Below, piece by piece: positions 47,246-54,948 of a stretch of DNA of 54,948 nt. This DNA comes from Proteus faecis (GTDB taxonomy: Bacteria > Pseudomonadota > Gammaproteobacteria > Enterobacterales > Enterobacteriaceae). Every line of letters begins with the position of its first letter. Within the stretch, counting starts at the first letter, position 1. The notes under the pieces are model-generated. The model worked only from the letters and a program-made list of their open reading frames with translations. It was not told the origin of the DNA and searched no databases. The position numbers and the translations under genes are program-made. The stretch spans positions 1-54,948 of the forward strand of contig NZ_PENZ01000030.1 of assembly GCF_003144395.1 (NCBI RefSeq). Reading direction: 5' to 3'.

Positions 47246-47270
47246 AAAAAAAAGCAGGGATGCCCCTGCC
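47246..47270 (-). terminator. Terminator of the mrp operon
   Basis: GCAGGG pairs with CCCTGC across ATGC; eight A on the left give a U-run on the minus-strand RNA. It lies about 80 nt after the mrpJ stop. Confidence 0.8.
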
Positions 47271-47347
47271 TTACCAATTTGGTAATCAATCAAAGAATAA
47301 GCATACGCTTTAAAACACCAATTTTGAGTATCCTTTAGTAATATGCA

Positions 47348-47668
47348 CTAGTATGAAAAAACATCAGGTGTTGCTTCAGCGATGATATTGCTACATTTAT
47401 CAATGCGCGAATGTTCTGATGAAGATTTTGGTATAAAACAGTCTTCAAAAAACCAATAAATAGGTGTATTAAGATAATTGGCTAATAAAACAAGATAACT
47501 TAAATCAATTTTATTCATGCCACGTTCATATCGAGAGAATTGCTGTTGGCTTACACCAATTTTTTCAGCAATTTGCATACCGGTGTAACCTAATTCTTTA
47601 CGCTTTTTCTGAATTCGTTTTCCAACTAACGCATTAACATCAATATCTGTAAAATCGTAATTCATCAT
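47348..47668 (-). CDS. mrpJ: MrpJ, XRE regulator of motility at the end of the mrp operon
   Basis: From the ATG at 47668 (AGGTGG just upstream) the protein is 106 residues. An HTH_3 domain covers about residues 14-68, with recognition segment SQQQFSRYERGMNKIDLSYL; the acidic, aromatic segment IYWFFEDCF and a variable tail follow. Family knowledge: in P. mirabilis MrpJ represses flhDC and hence swarming and flagella and affects fimbrial expression. It lies 20 nt after mrpH and before the operon terminator. The second copy in the mrp-prime operon shares the HTH. Confidence 0.93.
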   Translation of the reverse strand: MMNYDFTDIDVNALVGKRIQKKRKELGYTGMQIAEKIGVSQQQFSRYERGMNKIDLSYLVLLANYLNTPIYWFFEDCFIPKSSSEHSRIDKCSNIIAEATPDVFSY

Positions 47669-47688
47669 ATATCCACCTATTATCATGA

Positions 47689-48516
47689 TTAAGGCATCGT
47701 TAAAATAATTGAGCCCGAACCAGAGAAATAGCCCGGTGCAACGCGACCATTCGTGTGTAAAATTGATTTAACCTCTACAGGTATGGTTCCATTTGCAGGA
47801 ACATCAATTACTGTACCTTTTTCACCAGGATAATTATCAAGAAACAAATCGGCATAAAGGCTATTATCAGGTCGCAATGGTACTCGGCCACTGTCTGAGC
47901 CTGATGCAATAACCAGAACTTTCATTGCTAAATTACAAGTCACATTAATATTTTTAGCTCGTGTTGCATTTTCTAAACTAACTTCGTCAATATCACCATA
48001 ATTAAGGTTTACAGCCCCTTCTGTTATTTTGCATGCACCAACAGGTGGTGGTGCAATCCCACATAGTGATCCCGGTAATAAACGTCCATTTGGTGACCAG
48101 CCTCCTTCCTTAGATTCATAAAATAGCCCGACACATTCTTGGTTTGAGGTAAGCGGATCACCAACATGTCGCGCAGTGCCTTGTATTGGAAAACTTTCCA
48201 TTCGCATTACCGCATCACGAACGCCAGCTAAATAACGCTCTTTTTCAACACGGACAATGCTTCTTACTGCAGATCCTGGAGAACCATTAGCATCATGCTT
48301 ATGGTTAATTGTTATCCAGCATTGACTCCAGCCATAACAAGGATTTGGAGTGTAAGGATCTTCAGGATCCCAGCGTTGAATAACATAGGTATAGGTTGCA
48401 TTTGCTGGTGTTCCTGTTGATTCGGTTATATAAGAAAAGATAGATGCCATTGCGGGTGCCGAAAACAACAAACCTATTGCAATACATAAAGCCGGAAATC
48501 GCTTTAATATGGACAT
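47689..48516 (-). CDS. mrpH: MrpH, zinc-dependent fimbrial tip adhesin
   Basis: From the ATG at 48516 (GAGG upstream) the protein is 275 residues, the length I recall for MrpH. Signal peptide ends near AMA (residue 24). The three histidines reported as zinc ligands in P. mirabilis MrpH fall exactly at His72, His74 (NHKH) and His117 (ARHVGD). Adhesin cysteines are in NPCYGWSQCWI, QECVGLF and LCGIAPP; a pilin domain follows, ending SGSIILTMP. Family knowledge: tip adhesin needed for haemagglutination, surface binding and biofilm. A longer frame using TTG at 48528 is not preferred. Confidence 0.93.
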   Translation of the reverse strand: MSILKRFPALCIAIGLLFSAPAMASIFSYITESTGTPANATYTYVIQRWDPEDPYTPNPCYGWSQCWITINHKHDANGSPGSAVRSIVRVEKERYLAGVRDAVMRMESFPIQGTARHVGDPLTSNQECVGLFYESKEGGWSPNGRLLPGSLCGIAPPPVGACKITEGAVNLNYGDIDEVSLENATRAKNINVTCNLAMKVLVIASGSDSGRVPLRPDNSLYADLFLDNYPGEKGTVIDVPANGTIPVEVKSILHTNGRVAPGYFSGSGSIILTMP

Positions 48517-48537
48517 ATAAAACCTCAACCCTAATAA

Positions 48538-49086
48538 TTAGTCATAATTCAAATGGAATGTGGCGATTGCACTAAATGGGCCACGTTTAATGGATTGGTT
48601 AGCAATCGCATCTGGCTCCCCTTGAATAAAGGCATAAAAATTTAAAATCGTGTCATCCGCATTTAATGACATTTTGTCTGTTTCTTTATTAACAGGTAGC
48701 GCATTGCCGTTTTCAGATTCCAGCCCAACAGCAATACCCGACGCTTGACTACTTGGGCTAATGGCTAAAAAACCTTGCCCTGCCATGGCTTGATTTTCAT
48801 CCCCTTTGAAAGTGATCTTGACGCTTTTACCAATCGTTAAATCACATTCAGACAAGCGTATTTGAAACAACTTGCTTGGCGTTCTTTGATATGCATAAAG
48901 GTTTTTGTCCGGAATATTGCCAAAATCCAGCTCAACGGTTTCGTCACCGGGCTTTATGGTGCAAGGCTCGTCAACTAATATGCCGTGAAAACGCATATTG
49001 TCTGGCGCTGAAAAAGCCGTTGATGTTAATCCCGTAAATGTGGCTAGACCCAATATGAACGGGATCGATAATCTTTTAATATTCAT
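48538..49086 (-). CDS. mrpG: MrpG minor fimbrial subunit
   Basis: From the ATG at 49086, preceded by AGGAGCG, the protein is 182 residues; a longer frame to 49140 would overlap mrpF by 44 nt and lacks a better site. It has a signal peptide ending FSA, cysteines in EPCTIKPGDE and LSECDLTI, and end strand FSAIATFHLNYD. The role by family is a minor structural subunit near the tip. It is followed by mrpH after 21 nt. Confidence 0.92.
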   Translation of the reverse strand: MNIKRLSIPFILGLATFTGLTSTAFSAPDNMRFHGILVDEPCTIKPGDETVELDFGNIPDKNLYAYQRTPSKLFQIRLSECDLTIGKSVKITFKGDENQAMAGQGFLAISPSSQASGIAVGLESENGNALPVNKETDKMSLNADDTILNFYAFIQGEPDAIANQSIKRGPFSAIATFHLNYD

Positions 49087-49096
49087 CAATACGCTC

Positions 49097-49579
49097 CTAT
49101 TGGTATTCAGCAAGCAGTGTTGCCGAAACTTCAAAGGCACCTTCGGGCAAAGTGCTACCAGGTCTTTTAACTGGTACCGCTTGGATCACGGGGGGATTAT
49201 CCGGTGATATCGCAATACGCTCGTTTAATTTAAAAGGCTTACCATCTTGCGTAAGATGAATGCCTAGATCTGGAATATTGGTTTGTAGCGCAGCTTCATC
49301 AAACTGTGTTTTAGGGCCAATAATAGAAAGCCCTAAATCCCAACCTTTTAAATTTGGATCACAGACCAATTGATAATTAACCGATTCGGTATAGTTAATA
49401 CCATCTACTTTATGAATACCTACGTTGTGCCCAAAATAGACATCAATCAGTTCGTTGTTACTAATGACACAAGGAGGTGGTACCAATAATGTGCCAAATA
49501 ATTTCATATTAGGTGCGTCTGCGCTCATGACAGAATAAGAATTCAGTAATGCAATCAGACATAACTTTAATTTATTCAT
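49097..49579 (-). CDS. mrpF: MrpF minor fimbrial subunit
   Basis: This 160-residue pilin has a short signal peptide (to about MSA, residue 20), the LFGTLLVPPPCVISNNELIDVYFGHNV block, a second cysteine in YQLVCDPN and the final strand VSATLLAEYQ. It matches the mrp-prime copy strongly in the mature region while the signal peptides differ. It lies 11 nt after mrpE and 10 nt before mrpG, so the three minor pilin genes are translationally coupled. Confidence 0.92.
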   Translation of the reverse strand: MNKLKLCLIALLNSYSVMSADAPNMKLFGTLLVPPPCVISNNELIDVYFGHNVGIHKVDGINYTESVNYQLVCDPNLKGWDLGLSIIGPKTQFDEAALQTNIPDLGIHLTQDGKPFKLNERIAISPDNPPVIQAVPVKRPGSTLPEGAFEVSATLLAEYQ

Positions 49580-49590
49580 CTTCTGACCTC

Positions 49591-50136
49591 TTACTGATAA
49601 TCCACATGCAGTGTGCCACTTGCGACAAAATCACCACCCACTAAAGATTCATTCAGATCACGAACAGGAATAGCTTCTAATTCAGGTAAGTTGGGATAGG
49701 TAAAATTCACCGCCTTACCTAAATCTAATAATTTTCCCTGATACAAAATGCGCACCCCCAATCCAGTAATATTTGTTTGTAGCGCATTTGAATCGAATCC
49801 AGTTGCACTTCCCGTAACATAAACTTTCATGGCATTGGTTGGCATTTTTTGGCAAGTCGCTGTGTAGTGGATAGGCTCTTTATAACGAACACCATCAATA
49901 CGAGTACTCATCACCTCACCAAAATTAACTTCGATCATTTTGCCGTCATTAATTAAGCAAGGCGGTGGCGCAATGACATTCCCCGAAATATTGATATAAA
50001 CGATCCCAGGAATAGGATTGTTCACCGCTCTAGCGGGTAAATTCGCAACAGCAGTAAAACTTAGGCCTCCAGTAAACGTTGCCAAAATAAGAATCAACAC
50101 TGCTTTGCTTGGGCTAAACCGCTGTTCCATTTTCAT
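49591..50136 (-). CDS. mrpE: MrpE minor fimbrial subunit
   Basis: This 181-residue pilin starts MKMEQRF, has a signal peptide to about residue 31 (VANLPA), the IAPPPCLINDGKMIEVNFGE block, a second cysteine in YTATCQKM and the end strand ASGTLHVDYQ. The gene lies 13 nt after the chaperone gene mrpD. Family knowledge: minor component of the MR/P fimbria, related in plan to MrpF. Confidence 0.91.
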   Translation of the reverse strand: MKMEQRFSPSKAVLILILATFTGGLSFTAVANLPARAVNNPIPGIVYINISGNVIAPPPCLINDGKMIEVNFGEVMSTRIDGVRYKEPIHYTATCQKMPTNAMKVYVTGSATGFDSNALQTNITGLGVRILYQGKLLDLGKAVNFTYPNLPELEAIPVRDLNESLVGGDFVASGTLHVDYQ

Positions 50137-50149
50137 AAAATAGGCCTAT

Positions 50150-50908
50150 TTAGTTTCCTGCTGATGTTTCTGTAACTTTGCATTCATTGCCATTACAGGT
50201 GAATTTCATCTGTGGTCGTCCACCGTAATCATTGATATAACTGAGTACAGGTGATGCCCCAAACGCGGAAGCATGCAGATTTATCGTTCCTGTACTTTTA
50301 GGGGCAATCATGATCGGTTCAAAACCATCGAGGCTTTTTCCTTGTAACCCTGTTAACCCATCCACTAATGTCACGTAATAAGGTGTTGGGTTATTCACTT
50401 CATAGCGATCACCTTTCTTTGTTAAGGTGATTTTTTCCTGCCAAGGATGAGTAAGATCCGTTTGTGTGGCATAAATCGATGCAGGGCGATAAAACAACTT
50501 AATTCGTGTTTGTAATGCAATTTGCAATACATTGGGTTTATCACTACGAGGTGGAATTTCACGCAAGTTAAAATAGAAAACGCTTTCTCTATCTTGTGGT
50601 AATTTGGCAATATCGGGTAAGGACTGCACTTTTACTTGGCTTTTATCGCCTGGCTCAATACGCTGAATCGGTGGTAAAACTAATAATGGACTGTCAATAC
50701 GTTCTCCATTTTCATTTTCCATCCAACCTTGAGCCAAGTAAGGTAGCTCTTTGTTTTGATTGCTAATATTTAAGCTAATAGATTTATCAGCACCATTAAA
50801 AATGACACGCGTTCTATCTAAAGCAATCGCAGCAAGGGCTTGACTAGTAAAGACCATTCCAGTCAATAAAGTGGTTGTTACAATGAATAAGCGCTTTGAT
50901 AACATCAT
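50150..50908 (-). CDS. mrpD: MrpD periplasmic fimbrial chaperone
   Basis: This 252-residue PapD-like chaperone has a signal peptide (to about ALA, residue 26), and the family blocks IALDRTRVIFNGADKSISLNIS, VLPPIQRIEPGDKSQVKVQ, ESVFYFNLREIPPRSDK and IKLFYRP. It delivers pilins to the usher MrpC in the periplasm. It is more alike to the mrp-prime chaperone than most other pairs are to each other. The C-terminal cysteine pair (KFTCNGNECKV) is kept. Two adjacent ATG codons exist at the start. Confidence 0.94.
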   Translation of the reverse strand: MMLSKRLFIVTTTLLTGMVFTSQALAAIALDRTRVIFNGADKSISLNISNQNKELPYLAQGWMENENGERIDSPLLVLPPIQRIEPGDKSQVKVQSLPDIAKLPQDRESVFYFNLREIPPRSDKPNVLQIALQTRIKLFYRPASIYATQTDLTHPWQEKITLTKKGDRYEVNNPTPYYVTLVDGLTGLQGKSLDGFEPIMIAPKSTGTINLHASAFGASPVLSYINDYGGRPQMKFTCNGNECKVTETSAGN

Positions 50909-50963
50909 TTTAAATTACTCTTTTTGTCTGAAATTATTTTTATCTTTCCCTTCTTTCCTAACC

Positions 50964-53579
50964 TTATTTCGTAATCAGTTGAGGTTTAGGTAAGGGCTCT
51001 GCTCTTTGATTGATTGTCGAAGGTGTTACTTCTCCATCACTACAAGTCAGTAATAATGAAGACATAAATAGCCCTTCAACTAATGTTGGTATACGGACTT
51101 TGCACTGATCTTGACCATTCCAACGAACACTCAATACATCATCACTGTTAATCCCCGTCAGATAGACATTCCCACCATCATTGACAATGCCAAGCTCACG
51201 CCCTTTCTCAGTTGTGACACTGGCACCAAATGGCGGATAAGTTCCATCTTGTAAACGAATAACCGCCATGGCTTTTTGTCCCGATATCACATCAAAGTGT
51301 CGGTAGCCTATTGCGCCTTCTGTGAGGGTGAGTTGCTGAATTGAGCGTAATGCTTCAGCGTTATCAGGCATCTGATCAAGGTCGATGCTGGCACTACTGC
51401 GGTAATAATCATTGATATCAGGCAGTACCGCTTTACCAAAAGCGTTGGTACGCGTAATCGCGCCGATACTTTTCACTGGTACATCTGAAATACCATCTGT
51501 ATCAACCAGTAAACGAGTACTTCCTGTACGACTTGTACGGTGTAATGCACCACCTTTTGGTGTTAAGGTTGCCCCACCTTGTAGTGATAATGTGGCTGAT
51601 GTGTATTCACCATTAATATGGCTCGCACTCGCAGTAACCAATGCAGCATCCGCGTAATGCATGATATAAGCATCTGCGGATGGTTTACCGTTACTGCTTA
51701 AACCAGCCCCAACACGATAGCTACTATTGTCATCAATACGATCGTAATAACTGACATTATGTGAATTACCATGTTTATTAATCACAGTGTTATAGCTAAT
51801 GGTTGCGCGATCACTCCAAGGCATACTGACATTCATATAAACGCCATTATCATTGGTACCATTGAATTTATTGCGAAACGCCGACAGACTGAGGTTGATA
51901 TTTTTAAAGCTACCAATATCCATCGTTTTAGCTAATGACAAGTTATAGTTATCGTTATTAGGCTTATTCCAATAAGTCTGATGACTATAGTTTAAGTAAG
52001 CACTCAATCCCCATTCAGGGAACTGCTTACTAAACATAATGGTATAAAGCTCTTTATTGTTATCTTCTTCACCACCACGATAACGGCGATCTAAATATTG
52101 ATTCATACTCATAAAGTCACGTTCAGAGAATCGATAGCCTGCGAATGTCACCTGACTATTTATTTGTTCAAAACGTTTTGAGTAACTTAAGCGATAAGAA
52201 CCACCGTGATAACGCTTGTCATCACTTGGAATTTTTGCCCAAGAATGTGTCGCATCAAAAGAGATAGCACCCAGCGCCATAAGGTCTCGACCAATACCTG
52301 CAGATACCGAGTTATAATCGCCCGAGACTAATGAACCACCATAAAGTGACCAACCGTTACTGATCCCCCATGAGAATTCACCCATCCCAAAAATAGGACC
52401 TTCCATATTACGGTTCATATCCGACGGTTTACCCGCAGATAATTTATATTGCACTCGACCAGGACGTGTTAAATAAGGGATACTTGCTGTATCCATTTGG
52501 AATTCTTGAACCGAGCCATCTTGCTCTTCAATACGTACATCTAATTTGCCACTTACTGCATCATTGATGTCTTGAATGCGAAACGGTCCTGGAGCAACCT
52601 GAGTTTCATAGATCACACGGCCCTGCTGGCTAATCGTCACTTTCGCATTCGTTTTTGCTACACCTGTTACTTCAGGAGCATATCCTCTTAAGTTAGGTGG
52701 CAACATATTGTCATCCGTTGACAAGTTAATCCCAGTAAAACGGAAGTTATCAAAAATGTCAGAACGAGAGTAAGTCTCCCCCATCACAAGGCGAGCCCCT
52801 AATTGCGTGATTGCTCTATAAAGATAAAGCTGGTTCCATTTCCAACTATTTTCAGTGCTATCAGGAAGCCCCGTTGTATGCTGATAACTTGCTTGCCAAT
52901 CGGCACGGAAACGCCAAACACCAAGGTTTGCTCCCACGGTTCCTAAGCCTGTAACTTGTTGGCGCTGTTTTCCTTTAGCGGGATCAGTCACGTTAGCATT
53001 GACGTTATAGTCAAAAAGCACGCCTGAAATACCGTGATCCCAACGAGACGGTGGATCCCAGTTTGGTGCCGAATATTCAAGATACGCTTGAGGAATAGTA
53101 AGAATAAGATTGCCATTTCCCAGACTGGCATTTACCGTCATTCCGGGAATAGAAGAGATATCAAGACAGCTTCCATTATCTTGATATTTAACTTTTTCAG
53201 CCCATTCTGGTTTGAGCCCTATTTGGTGGATCAATTCTGGTGGTAAGCAAGCCTCACTACCCTTGGGATCATTGGCTGGTACAACATAATTAATGTTGTA
53301 GAGTTCAGGAAGTTCATTATTATTTACGCGAACAACAAACTCATATCGACCGGGCATAATATAGCCGGCACGAGAGAAATCTGATAAGTCAATATTTTGC
53401 TTATCTTTTAGATCCAAAATATCGGCATTAAATTCAATATCACTATTTGCTAAAGCTGAACTTGAAATACTGGAAACACCAGTAAGAATTAAATAGATCA
53501 GTACAGCAACAGGCCGAATAGTATGTTGTTTTTTCTTTTTTTCCGTCCCTAAACCAACGGTTTTGAATGTTCTAACCAT
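50964..53579 (-). CDS. mrpC: MrpC outer-membrane fimbrial usher
   Basis: This 871-residue usher begins MVRTFKTV with a long signal sequence (to about residue 44, ALA), then the N-terminal periplasmic domain, the barrel with plug (GYAPEVTGVAKTNAKVTISQQGR), a middle domain with SIPYLTRPGRVQYKLSAGKPSDM and C-terminal domains with the cysteine pair in QDQCKVRIP and LLTCSD. Length fits FimD/PapC-type ushers (about 830-880). It assembles the MR/P fimbria at the outer membrane. It follows mrpB by 21 nt. Confidence 0.94.
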   Translation of the reverse strand: MVRTFKTVGLGTEKKKKQHTIRPVAVLIYLILTGVSSISSSALANSDIEFNADILDLKDKQNIDLSDFSRAGYIMPGRYEFVVRVNNNELPELYNINYVVPANDPKGSEACLPPELIHQIGLKPEWAEKVKYQDNGSCLDISSIPGMTVNASLGNGNLILTIPQAYLEYSAPNWDPPSRWDHGISGVLFDYNVNANVTDPAKGKQRQQVTGLGTVGANLGVWRFRADWQASYQHTTGLPDSTENSWKWNQLYLYRAITQLGARLVMGETYSRSDIFDNFRFTGINLSTDDNMLPPNLRGYAPEVTGVAKTNAKVTISQQGRVIYETQVAPGPFRIQDINDAVSGKLDVRIEEQDGSVQEFQMDTASIPYLTRPGRVQYKLSAGKPSDMNRNMEGPIFGMGEFSWGISNGWSLYGGSLVSGDYNSVSAGIGRDLMALGAISFDATHSWAKIPSDDKRYHGGSYRLSYSKRFEQINSQVTFAGYRFSERDFMSMNQYLDRRYRGGEEDNNKELYTIMFSKQFPEWGLSAYLNYSHQTYWNKPNNDNYNLSLAKTMDIGSFKNINLSLSAFRNKFNGTNDNGVYMNVSMPWSDRATISYNTVINKHGNSHNVSYYDRIDDNSSYRVGAGLSSNGKPSADAYIMHYADAALVTASASHINGEYTSATLSLQGGATLTPKGGALHRTSRTGSTRLLVDTDGISDVPVKSIGAITRTNAFGKAVLPDINDYYRSSASIDLDQMPDNAEALRSIQQLTLTEGAIGYRHFDVISGQKAMAVIRLQDGTYPPFGASVTTEKGRELGIVNDGGNVYLTGINSDDVLSVRWNGQDQCKVRIPTLVEGLFMSSLLLTCSDGEVTPSTINQRAEPLPKPQLITK

Positions 53580-53600
53580 AAGTTATCCAACCCGATCCAT

Positions 53601-54161
53601 TTAATAGTATTCCAGCTTAAATCGCAGCGTTGTTCGGTAATTTCCAGCTTTGGGTATTTCGTTATTTTTGACTATTCGCGCTTGGTAAAGTAACGCCATT
53701 GATTTGGAGTCAATACCAACAGGAGGTAATGGCTTACCAGGAATTGCTCTCCTACCATAACGATCAGCTATCGCTAATGACGCACCTCTTGCTTCACCAG
53801 AAAGTGCAAAATTACCATTCTCGCTAGAGGGACCTTCAAACGTTGCAATAAAACGAGGGTTGTCCGCTTCCTGACCTTTTTGTTCAATTAGCGTACATTC
53901 CGTTAATCTGATAGAAAAATACTCAATAGGTCCTTGCCCTTCAGTCTCCAGCATTGGAATAGAAACAATTGTCAGTGGAATAACTTGTTCACCACTTCCT
54001 GCTGCAATCGTGCAAGATGGTTCTAAGATCGAGCCTGAAAGATTAAGTACCCCAAATCGCTGATGCATGTTTTTATCTTGTTTTACATCACTCGCTACTG
54101 CCTTTGGTATCAGTAAGCTGGCAATAAGGCATAGCCATAGTGGTGTCATCTTGCGATTCAT
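53601..54161 (-). CDS. mrpB: MrpB fimbrial subunit
   Basis: From the ATG at 54161, preceded by GGAGA, the protein is 186 residues, equal to the mrp-prime copy; the longer frame to 54221 lies over the intercistronic hairpin and is rejected. Signal peptide ends near AVA; cysteines are in SILEPSCTIAAG and LTECTL; the last strand is TLRFKLEYY. Family knowledge: minor subunit, possibly ending the fibre at its base. Separated from mrpA by 83 nt. Confidence 0.92.
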   Translation of the reverse strand: MNRKMTPLWLCLIASLLIPKAVASDVKQDKNMHQRFGVLNLSGSILEPSCTIAAGSGEQVIPLTIVSIPMLETEGQGPIEYFSIRLTECTLIEQKGQEADNPRFIATFEGPSSENGNFALSGEARGASLAIADRYGRRAIPGKPLPPVGIDSKSMALLYQARIVKNNEIPKAGNYRTTLRFKLEYY

Positions 54162-54208
54162 ATTTTTCTCCGTAAGAAAAAAATCGTTAAAAATAGACAC
54201 AGGAAATA

Positions 54209-54236
54209 AAGCTCTGTACATCCTTGTACAGAACTT
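54209..54236 (-). terminator. Intercistronic hairpin between mrpA and mrpB
   Basis: A 12-bp stem with one mismatch (arms from AAGCTCTGTACA and TGTACAGAACTT) closes on TCCT, directly after the mrpA stop. The U-run is short, fitting partial termination or 3'-end protection of mrpA mRNA. Confidence 0.65.
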
Positions 54237-54244
54237 ATTTTTTC

Positions 54245-54772
54245 TTACTGATAAGTCAGTGCGAAAGTTGCGATTGCAGTGAAGTCACCTGGAACAGCGG
54301 CTGCTGCAGAAGAACCTTGTAAGTAAGCAGCAAAGTTCAGATCGTTATTACCATCACGTAATGTTTGAGCTGCACTTGGTGTGCCTAATTTGATTTGTTT
54401 GCCACCCGCATCGGTGATAACAACAGCAGCATTTTTAGCGATACCTTCAATACCTAAAGAACCCGCTAAGATGTCTGCATCTTCTGAACCAGTGAAGGTT
54501 GTTTGAACAGTTTTATAAGTTTCTGTTGTGCAATTCTCTAAAGTAATTTTAAAATCACGAGAATTACTACGACCACCATCTTTTAATGCAGCAGTAGAAA
54601 TTTGACCTAATGGAACAGTTTGATTTTCTGAATCAGGATGAATAGAACAAGGTGCATCAATAATTGAACCAACAAATTTAACTGTACCGTGACCTTGATC
54701 AGCAGCAAATGCAGAACCTGCAGCAACAGATAAACCTAAGCCAAGAACTAACGCTAATTTATTTAATTTCAT
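54245..54772 (-). CDS. mrpA: MrpA major MR/P fimbrial subunit
   Basis: This 175-residue pilin has signal peptide MKLNKLALVLGLGLSVAAGS...FA, mature start ADQGHGTVKFVGSIIDAPCS, second cysteine in TLENCTTETY and end strand FTAIATFALTYQ. It is very close to P. mirabilis MrpA as I recall it. Family knowledge: shaft pilin of the mannose-resistant Proteus-like fimbria, phase variable in P. mirabilis through an invertible promoter and MrpI recombinase, neither of which is fully inside this window. The start follows AGGAAAC. It is the first gene of the operon. Confidence 0.95.
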   Translation of the reverse strand: MKLNKLALVLGLGLSVAAGSAFAADQGHGTVKFVGSIIDAPCSIHPDSENQTVPLGQISTAALKDGGRSNSRDFKITLENCTTETYKTVQTTFTGSEDADILAGSLGIEGIAKNAAVVITDAGGKQIKLGTPSAAQTLRDGNNDLNFAAYLQGSSAAAAVPGDFTAIATFALTYQ

Positions 54773-54948
54773 CTTTTTGTTTCCTAAAATATAAAGGACG
54801 AAGACATTAAAAATAATAAATTCATTAGGATTGAATTATTCCTAATTGAATGACTCATTTATTGAGTTTTTGAATTTTGGTATATTGATGCCCGTCCTAA
54901 ACGCAATTAAATATCGTTAGAAACAAAACAAAATACACCAAATTGTTT
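54773..54948 (-). promoter_or_regulatory. mrpA leader and part of its promoter region, window edge
   Basis: This 176-nt stretch holds the mrpA leader with a hairpin at 54820-54851 (outer stem ATTCA/TGAAT, inner stem TTAGGA/TCCTAA, one bulged T). In P. mirabilis an invertible element of about 250 bp lies in this position; only one end could be present here, and its partner repeat is outside the window, so phase switching cannot be judged. Confidence 0.5.

Noticed and set aside
49087-49140. N-terminal extension of MrpG
   Set aside because: Would overlap mrpF by 44 nt; the internal ATG has AGGAGCG and aligns with the mrp-prime copy.
54162-54221. N-terminal extension of MrpB
   Set aside because: Covers the intercistronic hairpin and does not align with the mrp-prime copy; the ATG at 54161 has GGAGA.
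54880-54948. Left end of an MR/P invertible element
   Set aside because: The partner repeat and mrpI would be outside the window, so an inverted repeat cannot be shown.

Overview
This window is most likely from a Proteus species (Morganellaceae, Enterobacterales). The basis is two tandem MR/P-type chaperone-usher fimbrial operons, each ending in an MrpJ-type regulator, plus a zap (mirabilysin) metalloprotease/type I secretion locus, both hallmarks of Proteus, on AT-rich DNA. The protein sequences differ noticeably from the P. mirabilis versions as I remember them (for example ZapA is 484 residues here), so a Proteus species other than P. mirabilis is plausible; this is inference from memory, not a search.

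Layout. 1-10780 (minus strand): a two-partner secretion pair, an outer-membrane TpsB transporter followed by a giant CdiA/FHA-family exoprotein that runs off the left edge after 2995 codons, so its C-terminal toxin or effector end and any immunity gene are not visible. 11241-20652: a sialic acid catabolism island with a DMT transporter, NanS-type sialate O-acetylesterase, divergent NanR repressor, an alpha/beta-hydrolase, NanM mutarotase, KdgM/NanC-type porin, a second paralogous alpha/beta-hydrolase, NanT permease and NanA lyase. No nanK, nanE or sialidase gene is present. A palindrome and a CRP-like site lie in front of nanA. 21449-23583: an M20 amidohydrolase and a convergent XRE regulator. 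24117-32314: two serralysin-type RTX metalloproteases and the ZapB/C/D type I exporter. 32435-32527: a 30-residue membrane protein gene with a leader that could sequester its ribosome site. 32804-37329: an orphan ArnT, an AhpD-like CMD protein, a DnaJ-homologue (DUF1992) protein and an AbgT-family transporter. 37941-45409: the mrp-prime operon. 47348-54772: the mrp operon.

How the genes work together. The nan genes would take O-acetylated sialic acids through the outer membrane (NanC), set the anomer (NanM), import them (NanT), strip O-acetyl groups (NanS and probably the two hydrolases) and cleave the product to pyruvate and ManNAc (NanA). The zap genes make and export calcium-binding proteases. 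Each mrp operon encodes major pilin, minor pilins, usher, chaperone, a tip adhesin with the zinc-ligand histidines intact, and a transcription factor of the MrpJ type that represses motility in P. mirabilis. With the two-partner system, the window is largely a host-interaction and competition region. No insertion sequence, tRNA, rRNA or CRISPR array was seen.
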